From NCBI RefSeq assembly GCF_000150275.1, contig NW_002060945.1, positions 135,872-199,871 of the forward strand: a DNA stretch of 64,000 nucleotides, given 5' to 3'. This document shows, piece after piece, positions 1 to 15,102 of the stretch (positions are counted from its first letter, which is position 1; each line of letters starts with the position of its first letter). Both the position numbers and the translations under genes were made by a program. The notes under the pieces are model-generated. The model saw only the letters and a program-made list of their open reading frames with translations. It did not search any database and had not been told where the DNA came from. This DNA is from Trichoplax adhaerens. Lineage: Eukaryota; Placozoa; Uniplacotomia; Trichoplacea; Trichoplacidae.

Positions 1-106
1 TATAAAATAGTTATTTCCTGTCAATACAAAATTTTTGAAATTCAAATTTACAAGCCGATTCAAATACCACGAGTCTTGATCTACTAGGTAATCGAGATTA
101 ATACAG

Positions 107-3100
107 TTAAGACATTTTAACTTTAAGAGAATATTGAATTTGACTAATTAAAACATTTAGATCTCCATAAACTTTTAATAATTGTTCAGGTGTTAACGTA
201 TTCAATTCGCCACGATCAAAATGATCTCGCAATAATTGTGTTAAATCTACAACCGTACGCTCTTGCAAATTGTCATTTTCTATACTTCGATATTGATCTT
301 CGCTTTCACGCCTAGCTTCATATTGCTCGCGGCCTAGGTTTACCTCAGTGTCCGAATTATTTTTGCAAGCATCGTTATCATCATTTTTTACTACATCATT
401 ACTATCGTTACAGTTATTATCTTGATTCATGTGATCTTTCGTGATGCTGTCATTCTGGATTTCTTTGCCTTTGATAATTTCATTAGTATCACCACTTAGT
501 TCACTTTCATTTAAAGAGACTGATAAATCGTCCGATTCATGACTAATGCTTCGAAATGCAGCAGGAACAACAGATTGATCAGTCTCTTGATTACCTTCAT
601 CAGTTTCAGTTAAGACGATTTTTCCATTAGATTTAACTATTGTCTTAGTATCCTAATTAATAAAAACGTAACCCATTAACGATAATATTTAGTCAATATA
701 GAAGATTTCTAAAGCGATTAATTAAAAATTAAATTACGTAGTACGATGAATAACCTGTAAATTTTGAAATTTCCTTAAAGCGTTTTTAATATTAGGAATT
801 TTGGGGGATCGAATAGGTAAAGACTGGACTTGATTTTCGGATAACGAACATAAATCGCCTACTGTACAAATATTCATAGCACGTACAAGTTGTTCTAGTC
901 CTCTTGAACAAGATAATGACGACATCAAGGATGGTAAAACTTGATTTATTGGCTCTTGGCATTCTACTAGGTCAGGAAATATACAGTTATTACTTAAAAT
1001 TTTATCTTGATATTTCGATATCGGTGTCGAAGGGCTGGCGTTAACAGCATTATCTTTGATGTTAATTGGTGCTACTGGAGATATAACAATATTTTTCTTA
1101 TCTTGGATATCGGAAGTAGTCGTATATCCTACAATATTAACAAATGGGATTTTAATGGAATCTATTATATATAAATACTTTCCATAGAACCTCCATAAAT
1201 AATTACACACTACATTCTAAGAGTATTGTTGATTTATTTCTTACCGTTAACGCTGATATCGTCATGGCTAGTTTTAGTCTCAGAAGGAATAGCAAAAGTA
1301 ACGCGACGTGCCTATAAAAAAGAGGACATCAACATAAGAGCACAAATTATGTGATATCACGTAGGCTTCATTCTTGCGTAATAAAGTAACTGAAAATATA
1401 GTTAGTATAATAATTACTTTTCCAGAAGGCGAAGGAGAATCTAAGCTACTCCATCGCTTTAGTATACCAGTTGGCGAGGTTTTGGGAGAAAAAGGTATTG
1501 GAGGGCGTTTTTGTACAGGAGAATTAAGGTTTGCACTTGGAAAAGTAAACTGGATATTATTTTCTTTCGGCGTAATATCTGTACTTGCATCGATTTCCAT
1601 TCGTAGATTGTTGCCGCCACTAAGTGCAGCTTTACCGTCTTCATGATCTGTTACATCGGATGATAATAGCGTTTCACTTGTAGGATAACTGCTGCAGTTA
1701 CCACGTTGTATTTCCGAGTTCTTTTCATTTTTTGCTGATTCAACAATACCCTCCTTCGATTTAACAGGCGACTCTGGTACAACTTTCACTGAGTTATCTT
1801 TTATCGTTGTAGTCGATCCATCCTTTTCTTGTTGTTTTACCCCAACTGAATGAGTGTCGCATTCTTTCAGAATGACTACGAGTGAATCGTTTACACCTAA
1901 TTTCCCATCAGCATCATTCTTCAATGTTTGAGGCTGTAACGCTCGAGTGACTTCATTGATGCTTACAATTTCTACATTAATTAGACAATAAAAGAGAAAT
2001 TAGACTAAATGCCCCAAATATTAGCTACTTCTAACTCAGACTTATAGTATATACCCTCCGAATCCATCATTTCGGTCATACTTGTACCATCTTGAGACTG
2101 ATCTAATCCGTTGTACATTGCTGGGTGCTCTCTATACACGCAAAGATTTTTAATGTATAAGAAAAATATAAAAAATATATAATAATAAATTACCTATCAA
2201 ATACTGTAAGCTGTTAAATTAAGGTATAAACTGATGAAGACTAAAGACATAAATATCCTGGAGATAATTACTTTCTAGTTTCTAATACATCTTTCTGATG
2301 CTCCGTTAAAAGTCTGGGCTTCTTAGGTGAAGGAGGAATTGCTACAAATCCCTACGATTGCAATATTAATTATAATTAATCGAGGAATAAAAATGGTTAG
2401 ACCTTTAACTATTACCTCCATTTCATCGTCCACTGATAAAGGTAATTTTCTTCGAGCTGAAGAAGCATGTGGAGAAAATCGTCCATCTTTCTGGCCTCGA
2501 CTGGAAGAAGAGGCTGGCGTAGCCTGCTATGACATAGATCAGAAAAAGTATTTAGAAAATGGTAATCTTCAGTTATAGATGCAATCACATAAAACTGTTA
2601 TGGTAATAAAATCTTGACTGGAGATTGCACAGTTAGTATTTTGTTCTACCTTAAACGGTGACATTCGTTGTATCGTGCTTTCAACTTTAGCAGCTTTGCG
2701 TAAGAAGCTGCCTGTAACGTGAGTCGGCGTTGACATCGTGGTACTAGGTACTTCTTCATTAGCTAGAGATGGTTCTTCGAACTAAATAGAATGTATCGGC
2801 GTAATGAGCATTAGACTTACAAAAATTAAATCAGCCTTCTCGAGTTATATATAATAATAGATAATGATTATGTATTCCACCTGTTCAATTTGACATTCGT
2901 CATCCTCTTCGTCATGATTCTATGATTAACAGTAAAGCAATTGTGTAAGTTTCAGCAATATCAGTATAGCCTAAAGACGATATCCAGATAAAATTTAATG
3001 CAAATCGCCGACTTGAAACTTACATCTTCCCATCCTGGCAATGCGATTGGTGTTGTTTTCCTAAGTGTTGTAAACTTGGACCTAATTAGAAAGTTTATCC

Positions 3101-6100
3101 CTTATTGCAATGCCAAATTTAATGTTAATCACTATCCACTAAACAGCTACTCCAAATCAGTCTTTACCGCAATGAAATTGGATAGGTAAGAGGTGATGAG
3201 GTAGCGAAAGTTGCATTCCAGAAAACTAGCATACGATTCTGTATCTGTCGTTTCGAATTACATAGTGTTCCTTCCTGTAGATATCAGAGAGAACTTGCTT
3301 AAAACTTCACAGATATTCTCATATGAATAAAATTATCATCATAAATTTAAATACCAAAATTGGAGCAATGATCTTAAGCAAGTCAGAATCATATGGCAAC
3401 ATGTATCGACTTTGTAAGCAAGTTAAAATTATATCCAAAAGCCTCTCAATCTAAAAACAGATCAATAACTTTAGTAATTTTGCTCTATGAACATCTTCCG
3501 TAATTTAATCAAATCTTTCTGTCTTACCTTGTTGGATATAGATACCGGAAAATGCTGTCGCGTCTTTTTCCTTTCGATAGAGTACAGATTAGAATTTAGA
3601 AATTAATTACAAGCCAAATAGAATCATCTTGGATAAACTGATTAATAATAAGGATTTGTTTTGCCACATACCGCTTGTCCGTATCTTTTAACAAAAGCCC
3701 TAGACCAAGTGAAAGTTTTTCTAATGTCGATCGAATAGCAATCGAGCCAGAGATGTGGCCAAAAACAAGCGCTAGCATATTGACCAGTACAATAAGTGAA
3801 GAATTTTCATTCTGCCGGCTCTACAAGTAATTGTAACAAACGCTTTTTGTCAAATTATTGTCATACTTTCCTGAAAATACAAAACGAATCATTTCAAACT
3901 TACTCTATTCTCACGGTATCCGGCTGAAGTTACGGTTTCCGTAAGAAGTCTTAACATCTCAATTAGCGCCGATAGCTTATGATGTTTTTGATTTCTAGGA
4001 TTCGTCTTGGATCGACCATCATCAACAATGGTCGATACCGTCGATAATTCCATACAATCAACAATAACAGATGTAGTTTCCATAGTCGCATCAAAGAAGG
4101 TATTCTCCTATATATTCAATATTTAGTGGAATTAAATCAAGACATGTCTTAAAAAATTTATACCATTAACTCGTAAATATGTAAGTACAAACAAAATTTT
4201 TACTAACCAATAGATTTTCCTTTGTCACCACTTTTAACAGGCGCTTACATAGTGTATGTACGACTTCACTTAAATCTAATAATTTTTAAGTTACAATCTT
4301 CGTTAATATTTCAAAGTATTAACTGAAATCTTACAGTACGTGATCTCGAAACGAACGTATTACAGAAATAGTCAAAATAGTGTATTTAGGCAATTACAAA
4401 TGATAAACATACCAACGGATGGTATCAGTGACGAGCAACGCATGAATGTTCGAAATAATTCCTCCCAAACCTTCAGTATTTGTTTACTTGCATCCTAAAG
4501 AATCCGACAGAAGTCATAGGTAATTACTCTTTACCTGGCAACATTACAGTGACATATTTTGCTTTATTTTTGACACCAACAGTTAAATACGTCAGAATAA
4601 CTAACCTGATTCAATTCATAATTTAATATATAAGTAAACGGAAATTCTAATACATTATATATACAATCGAAGACTGGTTCCAAGCCACCCTGATTAACTT
4701 CATTGGTCTAAAAACAGTGATTCATTAGCACTTGGTAATACATAATATTTTTACAAGTATTTTTTCTTACAAGTCTAACTGATTCCAAAAGTCCTTTTGC
4801 CAAGACAGTCCATAGTTGATCAAGATGTAATTTATGTAATTGACTATCAAATTATAGAAGGTTTTTAGAAATCAATTAAAAACAATTCGACATTTACATG
4901 AATTAGCGTCATTACTCACTAATTTCAGAAGCGATATTATAAAATTTATGTAAAATATACTATCAATATAGCAAAACAAAGTGATAAAAAATTACTTCGC
5001 AATTATTTCATTTTACCTTTCCTTTAACACGGATAAAATGCGATCGAAAGTATCAAGGTTCCTAGAAGATCCCTCCGAAACTAACCCTATGATCTTACTA
5101 TAAAGCGATATGAACCTACCAAGGTGTTTTGGTATCTCTGTTACTTCAAAAAATCAAACAACACCGATATACAACTATCAGATACAATTTTTAAAATCTA
5201 ACCTTTCTGAATAATTGTTGCTATTTGTTATTTGTATCAGTTCAGACAGTATCTTCTCAACAAGGATCACTACACATTCCTTCTAATTAAAAGAATCAGA
5301 TTTGAATATATTAGAACTGACAAGAACAACCAACCGAGCAAAATCTATAATTAATGTACTACCTTGTTGGTATCTTCTGTCTTTGATACCCGATCACTTA
5401 GACCAGTCAATATGATATTTGGCAACGTGAGAAAAGCATCTATAATAGTCTGGCATACATAAAATTGCAAGTTATAAATTACGATAACAGAATAAACCAG
5501 AACTCATTCAGAAATATTGATTTAGCGTACTAAATTAGTTTCTGGAGATTGTGCAAAAACCATTAAAAGATATTGTAATGCACCCATAACCAAATCAGTA
5601 GGGATTTGATGATTCTTAAACTTATCTATCGTAAAAGTTTCAAATGTAACACTTAAAAAACCACCTAACTTAGAAATTTAACGTGAATAAATCTATTTGT
5701 AAGATTATAAGTTTTTGTCCTTTATTTTGCAGAGATCAAAATGGATCAATTAGTTATTTTCGACTTACTTTCTTGAATTGCTTGTGATAATCTGTCAATC
5801 AAGGATATCCATAATTTCGAAAGAAGATTTTCTACGTAATAGGAAAATACTATTAGTTCAAACGAGATCTTGGTTTAACGAACAAATAAAAGTCGCAATC
5901 TCACCTTCTAGCTTGTTTTGTAACGTTCTAGATGCAGTTACAATACAGTTAAAAAATAAATTGTAATATTCCAAAAATATTTCACCACTAGTTTCATAGA
6001 TGTTGCAAGGTAGTGGATCTGAAAGTAGTCAATAAATTTATAAAATTAAAGTTAATGACTTGGGCCAAAGCTGCTTTTGTGAATGATTAAATTATGACTA

Positions 6101-9100
6101 CCGCAGCAAGAAGTAATATAGTTCTGCTGGACAAACCTAATCGGAAGCGTAAGGGGCTCTTTCTCTTAGAATCATTTAGGTAATGATAAAGAGCTTCACA
6201 TCCTAAAGAAACTACATTTTCATATCCTGGGCCAGTTTTAAAATTTAATTGGGGCGTTTGTGGACTTGTCGATGACAGGACGAAACTTTGGGTGCCAGGC
6301 ATGGACTTATTCGTAGGAGTAGAAGTTAGATCAGAAGGAAGACAATCTCCATTCGCGCTTTCAAGCGATTTAATGTAGTCTCGATTTGTCACCTGACTTC
6401 CAAAGCAATATATTAATAATGGAAGGCAAATCTAAGCATAAAGAAATCAATAGAAGACGACATTAAAAGATTTTGATAGTGAATAATCAAGGTAAGAGTT
6501 GATACAATATTAAAAGAAAACAGTGCTAGATAATGGCACATGACCGCACTTCTTTGAATAAAGCCGGTGAATGCTTATTCATAGACTTAATCAGATGCCA
6601 CCAAGTCAAGATACGACTTTCATTTAGAACAGGAGGTGTATCTTCTGAGGATTTAATCTATAGCGATGATGTAGAAATTGCGTACTTAAGAAACTCTTGT
6701 ACAGAAGATACTGACATGATCATTACATATCAAGGCTACAAATTAACAGCATTCTATCATTATTATTATTTTAAATCTTTCTTGTTATAGACATTAATCT
6801 AGCATCTTGCATAAGATTCTGAGGTATTACACCGGCGCAGATGCTAAAATTGTATTTCACTTACCATAATTGGTGTACTCAAGAGTTTTCTCTTTTTGGG
6901 GCTGGTTGTTAAATCTAAATTCAGAATTTACTTCAACGTTAAATTGCTTTAAATTTTAAGCGTAAAGATTAACTTTGCAACATACCGGTATAAGATACAA
7001 AACTATCAATAAAGTGTCGCCAGTTAGCGTAAGCTTCCAGTAAAATGTCAATCGATTTATTTTTAAAACCCTGGTCACAACAATAAAGTATCCAATGGAT
7101 TAAAAAACGAAATTAAATTAAAGGAACATTAATTTCACTTAAATTCACCATTTCCATTATTTTTAACATATCATTCAGAAGAGATCCACTTCGATGTAAA
7201 ACCTTTTAACAAAGTAATAAAAAAATATGTTAATTAACAATTTAGAAATGCTATAACACCGATTGATCACGTCTACCTTTCCCAATAGAATAATGTAGTA
7301 GCGCCATGCTCGTAGAGCACTAATTTCTCGTCTTTCAGCCATCATTTTGCCCATCTCATCTATTAAATTCTTTAACATAGCAATCCAGGTATAGAAAATT
7401 AAGAATATAAAACAATTACTTCCAGAGACGATGAAATACCATCACTTAAACTTACGGCCTTAAGATCTGGAATAAGAACGCGGATTAACTCTTCCTGTGA
7501 TGATAGCAGCAATGGTAATGCTGACTCCATGACAACAAGTGCTCTTTCTGCGACTTTCACAGCTGAATTAAGCATTACTGGATAAACCAGTATTCCCCAT
7601 TTAGCAACGTTGGCACGCATTGTATTTGGTACTTGTTCAATCAATCTAAATAATTCGATAAATGAACATGGATTTATTTACAGTGTAATTTTAATCTCGA
7701 ATAATCGGTGAATCTAACAATAAAATGATAAGACGATTCGATATAATGAGCTTTAAAATTGAACCTTAAGATCACATTCATAGCTTCAAATTCGACAGTT
7801 GCAGACTGAAAGCCACCGGATAACAGTACGTGTTCTAAGGCTGGAAGGACAACACTAACCTAATATATTGATCATTTATTAATATTCTTTGTTTAATATC
7901 ACACGTATAGATTGATGATGTAACAACAGCCAAAATTGGTCTCTTACTTGATTTGCAACAATATCGGAGTTTATATTTTGCTTTGCAACGCACCATAAAG
8001 CCCTAGTACACCTGTTTTTGTCATGGGTACTGACGATAGCACTGCAAAGAGCTATAAGATATTGATAGCGTCAATACAGTATCTGCTTAGTGAAGTATCA
8101 GCAATTAGAAATGCTAAATATAAGTTTAAACATACCTTTTAGCATGCCAATTGCAACGTCATCCGGTAAAGAACTGCAAAACGACATAAAACAGTAGATA
8201 ATTAGTACATAGGACAGACAATTTACGCGTACTCAATATATACTGGTATAAGTATAATTGCTATCTAATATCAGGTGATAGTAAAGAAGTCTTAGTGAGC
8301 TGAACTTGCCCAGCAATTCGTGCATGATACAAGCAATAGCCAAGTGCTTGCAAAGACGCCAGAGCTAGTTCTCGGGGATCGCTTAAAATATCTCTCTATA
8401 AGATAAAATTTTTTCATATGGTAAAAATAAATAATGTTCACGCAAGTATAGCTAGCTGCTTAGTAGAACTCATAACCAGTTTTGTATTTTGTACAAAATC
8501 AACTACTAATTAATTTGATAAGATTTAAGAACTCTAATTAAACAATTTCAAGAATCATAATTTACTGCTATTCAGTTATAGCCCAAAAAACTAATGACAA
8601 ACATACTTTTAAAATAAAAGCAGAAAAATATCGAGTAGAATAAAAAGTTCCTTCAAAATAATCTACGAAAAATATCCTTTAGCCGATAGCAATGAAATTT
8701 ACATAGATGGAAAAATTGGTGCAAGATATGATGATGGTTGATTAGGCTCTAAGAATGATACTATACGTGGCTAGCAGTACTGTAGTAAGTAAGTAGGGTA
8801 ATTAAAGAGTTTAATTGATTCTAATTCTACCGAATAGCCATACAAAAATATACTAGATACCTACAGTAAAGTGTAAAGCAATTTTAATGTGATACAGTAG
8901 AATGCAGAGCTGATAGGTAAAATTACAATGCGGTGTAACGCATGGCACCTTTGATTAATCAATTATTAATAATGAGAACTTAAGAATAGAAGTAAGTTTA
9001 ATCTATTTTTGCGAATGTAAGAGAAGAGCGTACATTATCGACGCTGGAAATCTGAGTTTGCAAATGTAATGTAATGTACGATCATGTGTTATACAAGTGG

Positions 9101-9798
9101 ACAGCCTGCGATGGTGGCAAGTAGTGAATACAAGAGCTGTAAATTGTAAGCATGGATGTATATTAACTTAATGCAACAAAATGGCATCATTGCAGATAAC
9201 CGACAAGCTCTAAAAATGATAGCATAATACCATCATGATTACAGTGCTACGTACCTTGACAACAGAGCACAATATTGTCGCATTTCGACATATTTCATCG
9301 ACTAGAATATCTTGATCATCATGGCGCAAACGTCTAGTAGAAATATATCATGTTTAATACAAGTAGGTTGTGTAATCACTTTACTATTATACCTAAGCAC
9401 CATAGCTTTTAACTTTGCAAATACGGTCCACAAAGTAAAAATATAGTATCGTTTAATGGCTAACGGCCACGACATGTTAAAGCTATAATAGGCATAAGCA
9501 TATACTGTACTGTACTGTAGATAGTCATCCATAGCAATTCGTATATGATAAACTGATCAATATTCGAACGACGTAGTACGATGAAAGAAAGTCGATAAAC
9601 CAAAGGATAGCTTTTATCGCTGACTATTTGTAATCTAATTTTACCCTATTAACCCGATAAAAGTTTAGCAACGTATTGAACTTACTCAGTTAATGTCAGG
9701 TAGGCATCGATACGATCTTCATCGGGTGCAGTCTTATCACCTAAACTAACTAATAATGATTTGAATGCTCCATGGCGAGGTGCTGTAGCAACCATCAT
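107..9798 (-). CDS. RIF1: RIF1 homologue (telomere-associated protein RIF1), multi-exon
   Basis: RIF1 is a nuclear HEAT-repeat scaffold that controls replication timing and double-strand-break repair by bringing protein phosphatase 1 (PP1) to chromatin. I place the start at 9798: exon 1 (9686-9798) encodes MMVATAPRHGAFKSLL and ends in DAYLTLT, which matches the human N-terminus, and it splices in phase to an exon near 9257-9333. HEAT-type exons follow across 9.3-2.9 kb, for example ALASLQALGYCLYHARI near 8.35 kb and LVFGHISGSIAIRSTLEKL near 3.7 kb. A low-complexity linker follows. Exon 1425-1971 ends in GILKRWSS, a SILK-type PP1 motif, and exon 1245-1311 carries RRVTFAIP, an RVxF PP1 motif. 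Exon 755-1128 holds the conserved C-terminal domain (FPDLVECQEPINQVLPSL, SLPIRSPKIPNIKNALR). The last exon (107-652) ends with the final helix (LTPEQLLKVYGDLNVL) and the stop at 107. Phases agree for all junctions I checked at both ends. Middle exon boundaries were not all resolved. Confidence 0.93.
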
Positions 9799-10439
9799 AT
9801 TCGAGTCTTGCACGCAATCTACTAATGTAACAAGCACTCCAATTGACCTCCACCAGAGTCTTTTTCTTAACCTATCATCATCAAGCAGATCATTATTAAA
9901 AGATCAATAAGATGGAAAATCAATTCTCACGTTAACCCAGATACTACGCTATCTACAGTAAGACGCCAGACATCATTTGCGACTTACTGACTAAACTAAA
10001 GCATGATTGTAACGTAGAACAAAGTACGTCCTCGTCGACAACAATCAAATAAGTTTCTATTACCCTGTAGACAACAACTATTAACCTAGACGTAGCAAGC
10101 AATCTTCTACCAGATTGTACCATGAAATCCTATTTCCTATTCTACCTTAATAAGATTAATGATTAACTATGTAGGATTTACACGCTGCTCGTCTAGGGCA
10201 CCATCTTCCCTACTACACAAAACATTAACATCATGCTACTATTTTACGATCAATATTGACTGTCGTCTCTTTATTACATCAATATGTTCCAACAGACTTG
10301 TTAATAACTATAAAAGGCCTACAGTCTATAACAGAGAAGAAGAACAACAAATTGAACATGCCATCGGCCATCTTACCTCTTGATCTAAACACCTCGAAAA
10401 ATTGCGCGAAATGCAATTCGCGCCAACATGAAATACAGT
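9799..10439. other. Intergenic region upstream of RIF1
   Basis: I see no convincing coding exon here. It should hold the RIF1 5' UTR and promoter on the minus strand. Short open frames in this stretch have no recognisable protein features and lack splice consistency. Confidence 0.5.
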
Positions 10440-10870
10440 AGGCGTGGGGAGATCTACAGTATGATGTGCTGTACAGTGTACAGTGCTCAGTCCTGGAGTA
10501 CTGTACACTGTACCAGGAACTTCTGAGACAAGTACTGTACACAGTACAGTACAGTGTTTGTTTCAGGAGTCTCTGACTGACGAATCATACAGTGCAGTAG
10601 GGAATGAATATACCGCACCAGACGGACAGACCTCCATAGCACCGAATCCATGTTAAATAGCTAATTAATTATTTAATTATTTAGACAAGTACTGTACTGT
10701 ACACTGTACCGTACAGTAGCTACAGTACAGTGTTTGTGTCAAGAGTCTCTGACTGGCTAATCATACAGTGCAGTAGGGTACGAATATACCGCACCAGACG
10801 GACAGACCTCTATAGCACTGAATCCATGTTGAATAGCTATTTAATTAATTATTTAATTATTTATGCACTA
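10440..10870. repeat. GTAC-rich cluster with a two-copy direct repeat of about 160-180 bp
   Basis: Two adjacent copies begin with AGACAAGTACTGTAC at about 10526 and about 10683. Each runs through a GTACAGTAC stretch, then GAGTCTCTGACTG, then ATACAGTGCAGTAGGG, then TATACCGCACCAGACGGACA, and ends in an AATTAATTATTTAATTATT tail. The copies differ by scattered substitutions and by the length of the GTAC stretch. Upstream, at 10450-10545, the DNA is almost wholly ACTGT/ACAGT pentamers. Open frames read through it are repeat shadows. Confidence 0.85.
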
Positions 10871-13134
10871 GCAAAACCACATACGAGTCCATGGCAAAAT
10901 CCTTGAAAATTTCGCGAATTGAAGGGTTAATTCAACATTGTGATATGCCGATGCAGCATACCACCATTACCAGGTCCTTTTCTAGCGACTAATAGTCCAT
11001 GAAAGGGTCGTTTGGCATGCTTAATTAATTAAAATGTCCAGGCCGACTATTTACTCCTGGTCATTTGGACTATATTATCATCCAAATCACCTGCCGCTGA
11101 CTCATTTTGCTCGATTACGGCAGACGTTTTCAGTAGTAGGGTAGAAATGTAGAATAGAATGACTAAAACGACTACTTTGAACACCAGTAAGCTGCATCTG
11201 GACAAAAATAATGTCACATATGGTAATGATTCGTTCTGTCAGAAAGTAATTCCATTCGCATGACATCATTTTTGTCTGGACAATACAGTGCTATATTATT
11301 ATTTTTACTTTTAGTAGTCGCCCTAGATGCTTATTCTATATTACGACCTTAGACTACTAAAGGCAATGGCAGCAAATGCAGAGCAAAATAGTGTCTGTAT
11401 TATCTCTAGAACTTTCACGTCTCTCTCTTTTTTAGTTTACATTAGTACAGTACTGTACTGCAAATCAGCTGAGCTACTGCCTGCTGAGTATTCAACACGG
11501 TTCGTATTACTATGTATGTATTAAGCGGAGTCGGGAATAGGGAGGGAGGCCTATTAGTATTATTTATTTACTGTTCAATATTATTAAACTCTTACATTTT
11601 TGTTATAAATGTCAGAAAACTTCTAGTACAGTAGTCTGATGATGCAGGCTTCGCTTTCGAGCAGTCAAATGAAAATATCGATATATTCGTATGTTATATA
11701 GTCATTTTGACTCTGCAGTCTGAGAAATCTTATGCACTGTATGTAGATAATATTATTATTATTTATTTATACGTTCAGTATTATATACTAATGGGTTAAG
11801 GAAAGAGACTGTATGATGGAAATTGCAAAATTCCTAAAACCTAGCCGTACAGTAGATGTACAAACTATATCACTCAATAATAACTGTATAAAGGCCCAGG
11901 TAATGAAAAATCACACTCAGCAGAACTTCTTGATACGGTAATTGCGAAAGAAAATGACTAATCATGAATTCAGATCGCAATGGAAGGATATAGGAATTGA
12001 ATCCTCACTCGAACCAACAGGAACTGCATGGAAGAATATTTAATAGAAACTACAGTACGTGGAAAAGATAACAACAGAAAAATGTAAAAGAATAACATCA
12101 GACTCTAATACGAGCAAATGGCCAGTAACATAGCAAGTCGCGAATGAATATTCTATTAATCTCTGCCAAAAGAAGTAGATTTCTGAGTACTGTCAGCCTT
12201 AGAAGTCTCTGTATCAGTACGGAGACAAGGCTGAAGCACTGCTAAAAGATGAACAACTTTCTTATACTTGAACTTACTAAGCCCTTTAGAAATGTATACC
12301 TTACTTAAGTGGGTGATAACCTGCATGTCCACTCGACTACAGTAAACTAAAGTTATAATTATCATTTAGCTAAGGCTAATTGCTTCAAACTGATACATTG
12401 AAATCAATTATGGAACAGGCTCATCCAGCTAGAGCAACAGCATATAAAAGCTGTAAGCCCTCTTTATTCAAGGTAAATGAGCAACAATTAAAATTCCACA
12501 AACGGTATACAGAAATTTTGATTATCTGAAATGAAGAATAACAACGTACAATGATAGCACTGCACGATAGACTACATGCAATAGGTATAACACGATATGA
12601 TCTTGTTGCATAGTGATAACTTTTGCACTGCAACAGTACCAAAAGCTGCTGATCTCAAGAAGCACAGCTTTATATCAGTAAAAGCTCAGAATTAGAATTT
12701 GCAGCGATAGGACACATTCGCCAGCTTTCGTCCACTAAATAACTGTACCATAAATGCAGAATTTGCAATCATTCACAAATCAAAAACAACTATATACGTA
12801 TTATATGCATGTATACATGTAGTAGAGTACATTAAAAAATAATCACGTCAGTTTGACGTAACCACATGCCATTTAAAAAAACTACTCTTTCCTTTCTAAT
12901 TGTTATACAGGACTATTATACAAATGCGTATATAGCCATAAATTGGCTATAAAGTTTACAATGCGACCAGGAAATGGCTAATTAATCCATGAATTGACAC
13001 ATGAATAAGTTTATCTGCAACTGCAATTACAATAGCACTTCGTTTTATTATACTTTAAATTTTTTTCAATGATGAAGCTAAAAGCAGTCTTATTTTACTG
13101 ATTTTATTGACCATCGGTATGGGTTGTACTCCAA
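10871..13134. other. Gene-poor interval between RIF1 and IDI1
   Basis: No recognisable coding exon on either strand. It contains a small inverted repeat (separate entry), a short GTACAGTACTG run near 11450, and plain AT-rich DNA. The 3' UTR of IDI1, read leftwards, should lie at its right end. Confidence 0.5.
11198..11282. repeat. Imperfect inverted repeat, about 20-bp arms
   Basis: The left arm CTGGACAAAAATAATGTCA starts at 11198. The right arm, near 11261-11280, reads as CCAGACAAAAATGATGTCA on the other strand, with about 16 of 19 positions matching. The spacer is roughly 40 bp. This could be a hairpin or the remains of a short MITE-like element; no clear target-site duplication is visible. 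Confidence 0.5.
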
Positions 13135-14363
<1,229 letters not shown>

Positions 14364-14439
14364 TTAATTTAAGCTAATTGAATTAAATATGGAGATCAAC
14401 GGGAAAAATTTTCAAGGAAAATTCGTCCTACTGCTAGCA

Positions 14440-14880
14440 CAAGTAATGTACAGTACAGTACAGTACGATCATTCACTATACTATGTACTGTACCTTACAG
14501 TATACAGTACAGTACAGTACACTCGTTGGTCAGCAAGAGTTTGAATGTGCAAAACGACTTGTCATCGCTGTTAGGGTCACCTCTTTGACGACATGGGTTT
14601 GTCTCCTGCTATTGAAGCAATCGCTTCACTCAAAGGTATGACCATTTATTTTGCACATTCTATTTGTCGTGCTGTAACCTAATACAGTACAGTACAGTAC
14701 TGTAGTACAGTACTACTAGTTGAATGCGTAGAGATCACGCCACTGGCGTTGGCCCATCAGGGCGTTACAGGAAGAAAGTACATAGTACTGTACTGTACAG
14801 TGCCTGTTAATACTGTACACTGTAGAGGACTGGAGACTTGGCTTACTATACTGTACAGTACTGTTCAGTCATTGTGCAGA
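14440..14880. repeat. GTAC pentamer arrays in the IDI1/LYR divergent interval
   Basis: Three clusters of ACAGT/ACTGT pentamers lie at about 14446-14525, 14678-14718 and 14780-14870. They sit between the IDI1 start (14306, minus) and the LYR-protein start (15103, plus), the nearest about 140 bp from the IDI1 ATG. The DNA between the clusters shows no coding signature. A role in transcription is possible but not shown. Confidence 0.8.
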
Positions 14881-15102
14881 AAAGCTTGGAGTACACGTGA
14901 TAGCTAGAAGGCCAAAATTGCAAATCTTGCAAGCAATTTCACCACCTAAAGATTCGACAGTCTTGTATAGTATCGCTTGACTAGGGATCATTTTCTATTT
15001 TACGCTACTTCAAGAGGAAATAAGATTGTCAACTACCTCAAATCAGTCAGAGTCATCCTATCATACGTCAGAAATTGAATCAATTTGAGCCAAGCTTGTG
15101 GA

